Positions 63,242 to 64,000 of a DNA stretch of 64,000 nt are shown here, in pieces. The DNA is taken from contig JBITNC010000002.1 in the NCBI GenBank assembly GCA_050084985.1, positions 17,546,001-17,610,000 of the forward strand, read 5' to 3'. The DNA comes from Nageia nagi (taxonomy: Eukaryota; Pinophyta). Position 1 is the stretch's first letter, and each line of letters starts with the position of its first letter. Made by a program: the position numbers and the translations under genes. The notes under the pieces were generated by a model, which was not told the origin of the DNA, made no database searches, and was given only the letters and a program-made list of their open reading frames with translations.

Positions 63242-63610
63242 TTGGAGCATCAAAATTGGTCATTCCAAATCTTGGAGATGTTTTTCCACCTTCTTAGGAA
63301 ACTTATATACCATGTTGAGGATTGGTACGATCATGGAGGGGTTACAAAAGGGTATGAATTGATCTTTGATTTTTGTGGAAGTAGTTATTTATCTTGGATT
63401 AATAAGATTATTATAAACAATTCCTTTGGAACTGCATTTATGGTGCAATTTGAGATGATCATATGGTGGATATTTATGACTATTATCACTTATAGGTCAC
63501 TTGAGGTGATACTTGTGGGAATATTCATGATTATTCTCTTTGTATGTTCTTTTGTTATCTTTTGGACAACTAGGGCAACATTTGTTGGGTGGTATACTAT
63601 CGTGTCTTAG
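63242..63610 (+). pseudogene. Internal protein repeat, copy 2
   Basis: 122-codon open stretch whose first 50 residues match 61,737-62,021 about 1.4 kb upstream. The second half is hydrophobic (IFMIILFVCSFVIFWTTRAT), perhaps by composition. Function unknown. Confidence 0.4.
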
Positions 63611-64000
63611 ATGATATTCATTGATGTCATATTATTTGGTTCTTGGTCTACATCTCTAATTAAATTCATTATTGCATTTTCTTCATCTTAGGTAGCAGAT
63701 TAGGGAATATCTACTATTGTGTTCTTGACATTTTGGGTTGAGTTCTTGATGTTGTTCATTGTTGATTTTCTATCATTATATTGGACTACATATTTCATAC
63801 CTATTGATGATTTTTTTGTTCCTAATAATAGGGGTTGTTAGGATGACTATTATATCTTCATTTAGAACTACAAATTTGGTATTATTTGGGTCAACTTTGG
63901 AGTTATGGACAACATCATCCTTTTTATTGTTTGAGTTTGAATGGGTGATAATAAAGGTTTTACTACATATCAAGTTTTTATTCTTTTTTATTATTGTAGT

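Larger units (their letters stand above)
59173..64000 (+). mobile_element. LTR retrotransposon with initiator-Met PBS (3' part outside window)
   Basis: The 5' LTR at 59,173-60,127 is followed by an initiator-Met primer-binding site and an eroded gag-like region. No 3' LTR or pol domain is seen before the window end. The class (gypsy or copia) is not decided by sequence here; the LTR ends (TGATGTCCCA...GGGTCATTACA) are of the type seen in chromovirus-like gypsy elements. Confidence 0.7.

Overview
The window looks like plant nuclear DNA. It is A+T-rich (about two thirds by eye) and almost wholly made of old, broken retrotransposons. Plant signatures are an intron-split cysteine-rich CYSTM gene, a PPR fragment, DUF4283-bearing L1-type LINEs, Copia and Ty3/gypsy elements, and a plant mobile domain (PMD). 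The heavy nesting and strongly diverged LTR pairs suggest a large genome that removes DNA slowly, such as a gymnosperm. That last point is inference; no sequence marker fixes the species.

Layout. 1-4.35 kb: a minus-strand L1-type LINE (copy A), cut by the window edge. 4.35-11.9 kb: unclassified repeats, two eroded ORF remnants, an LTR-like repeat, a degenerate minisatellite and a duplicated PPR fragment. 11.9-18.07 kb: a tandem pair of about 3-kb repeat units, each with a minus-strand DUF4283/zinc-knuckle pseudogene. 18.5-19.06 kb: the only clear host gene, a three-exon minus-strand CYSTM gene with a one-base frameshift. 19.47-20.5 kb: a second copy of the LTR-like repeat.

20.985-26.722 kb: a complete minus-strand Ty1/copia element with two LTRs, primer-binding site, polypurine tract and a perfect TAATA duplication. 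It carries a 498-bp solo LTR (23.456-23.953 kb) with its own TGTGA duplication. The copia sits in plus-strand sequence that continues (26.73-28.82 kb) as an eroded Ty3/gypsy gag. That gag is split by a LINE of the same family as copy A (copy B). Copy B is itself split by an approximately 18.5-kb Ty3/gypsy element (35.478-53.994 kb). The LINE resumes at 53.995 and ends in poly(A) at about 54.53 kb, after which the gag frame resumes.

The 18.5-kb element resembles the Tat lineage: gag, protease, a G-patch-like motif, RT, two RNase H regions and integrase, then a 7-kb 3' region. That region contains an antisense pseudogene encoding a plant mobile domain. This captured PMD is the most interesting feature here. 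From 59.17 kb to the end lies the 5' LTR, initiator-Met primer-binding site and eroded leader/gag of another LTR element.

No element looks autonomous: catalytic residues are lost and frames are broken throughout. I saw no rRNA or tRNA genes and no CRISPR array. I found no evidence of a new functional system beyond the captured-domain and nested-insertion observations listed.
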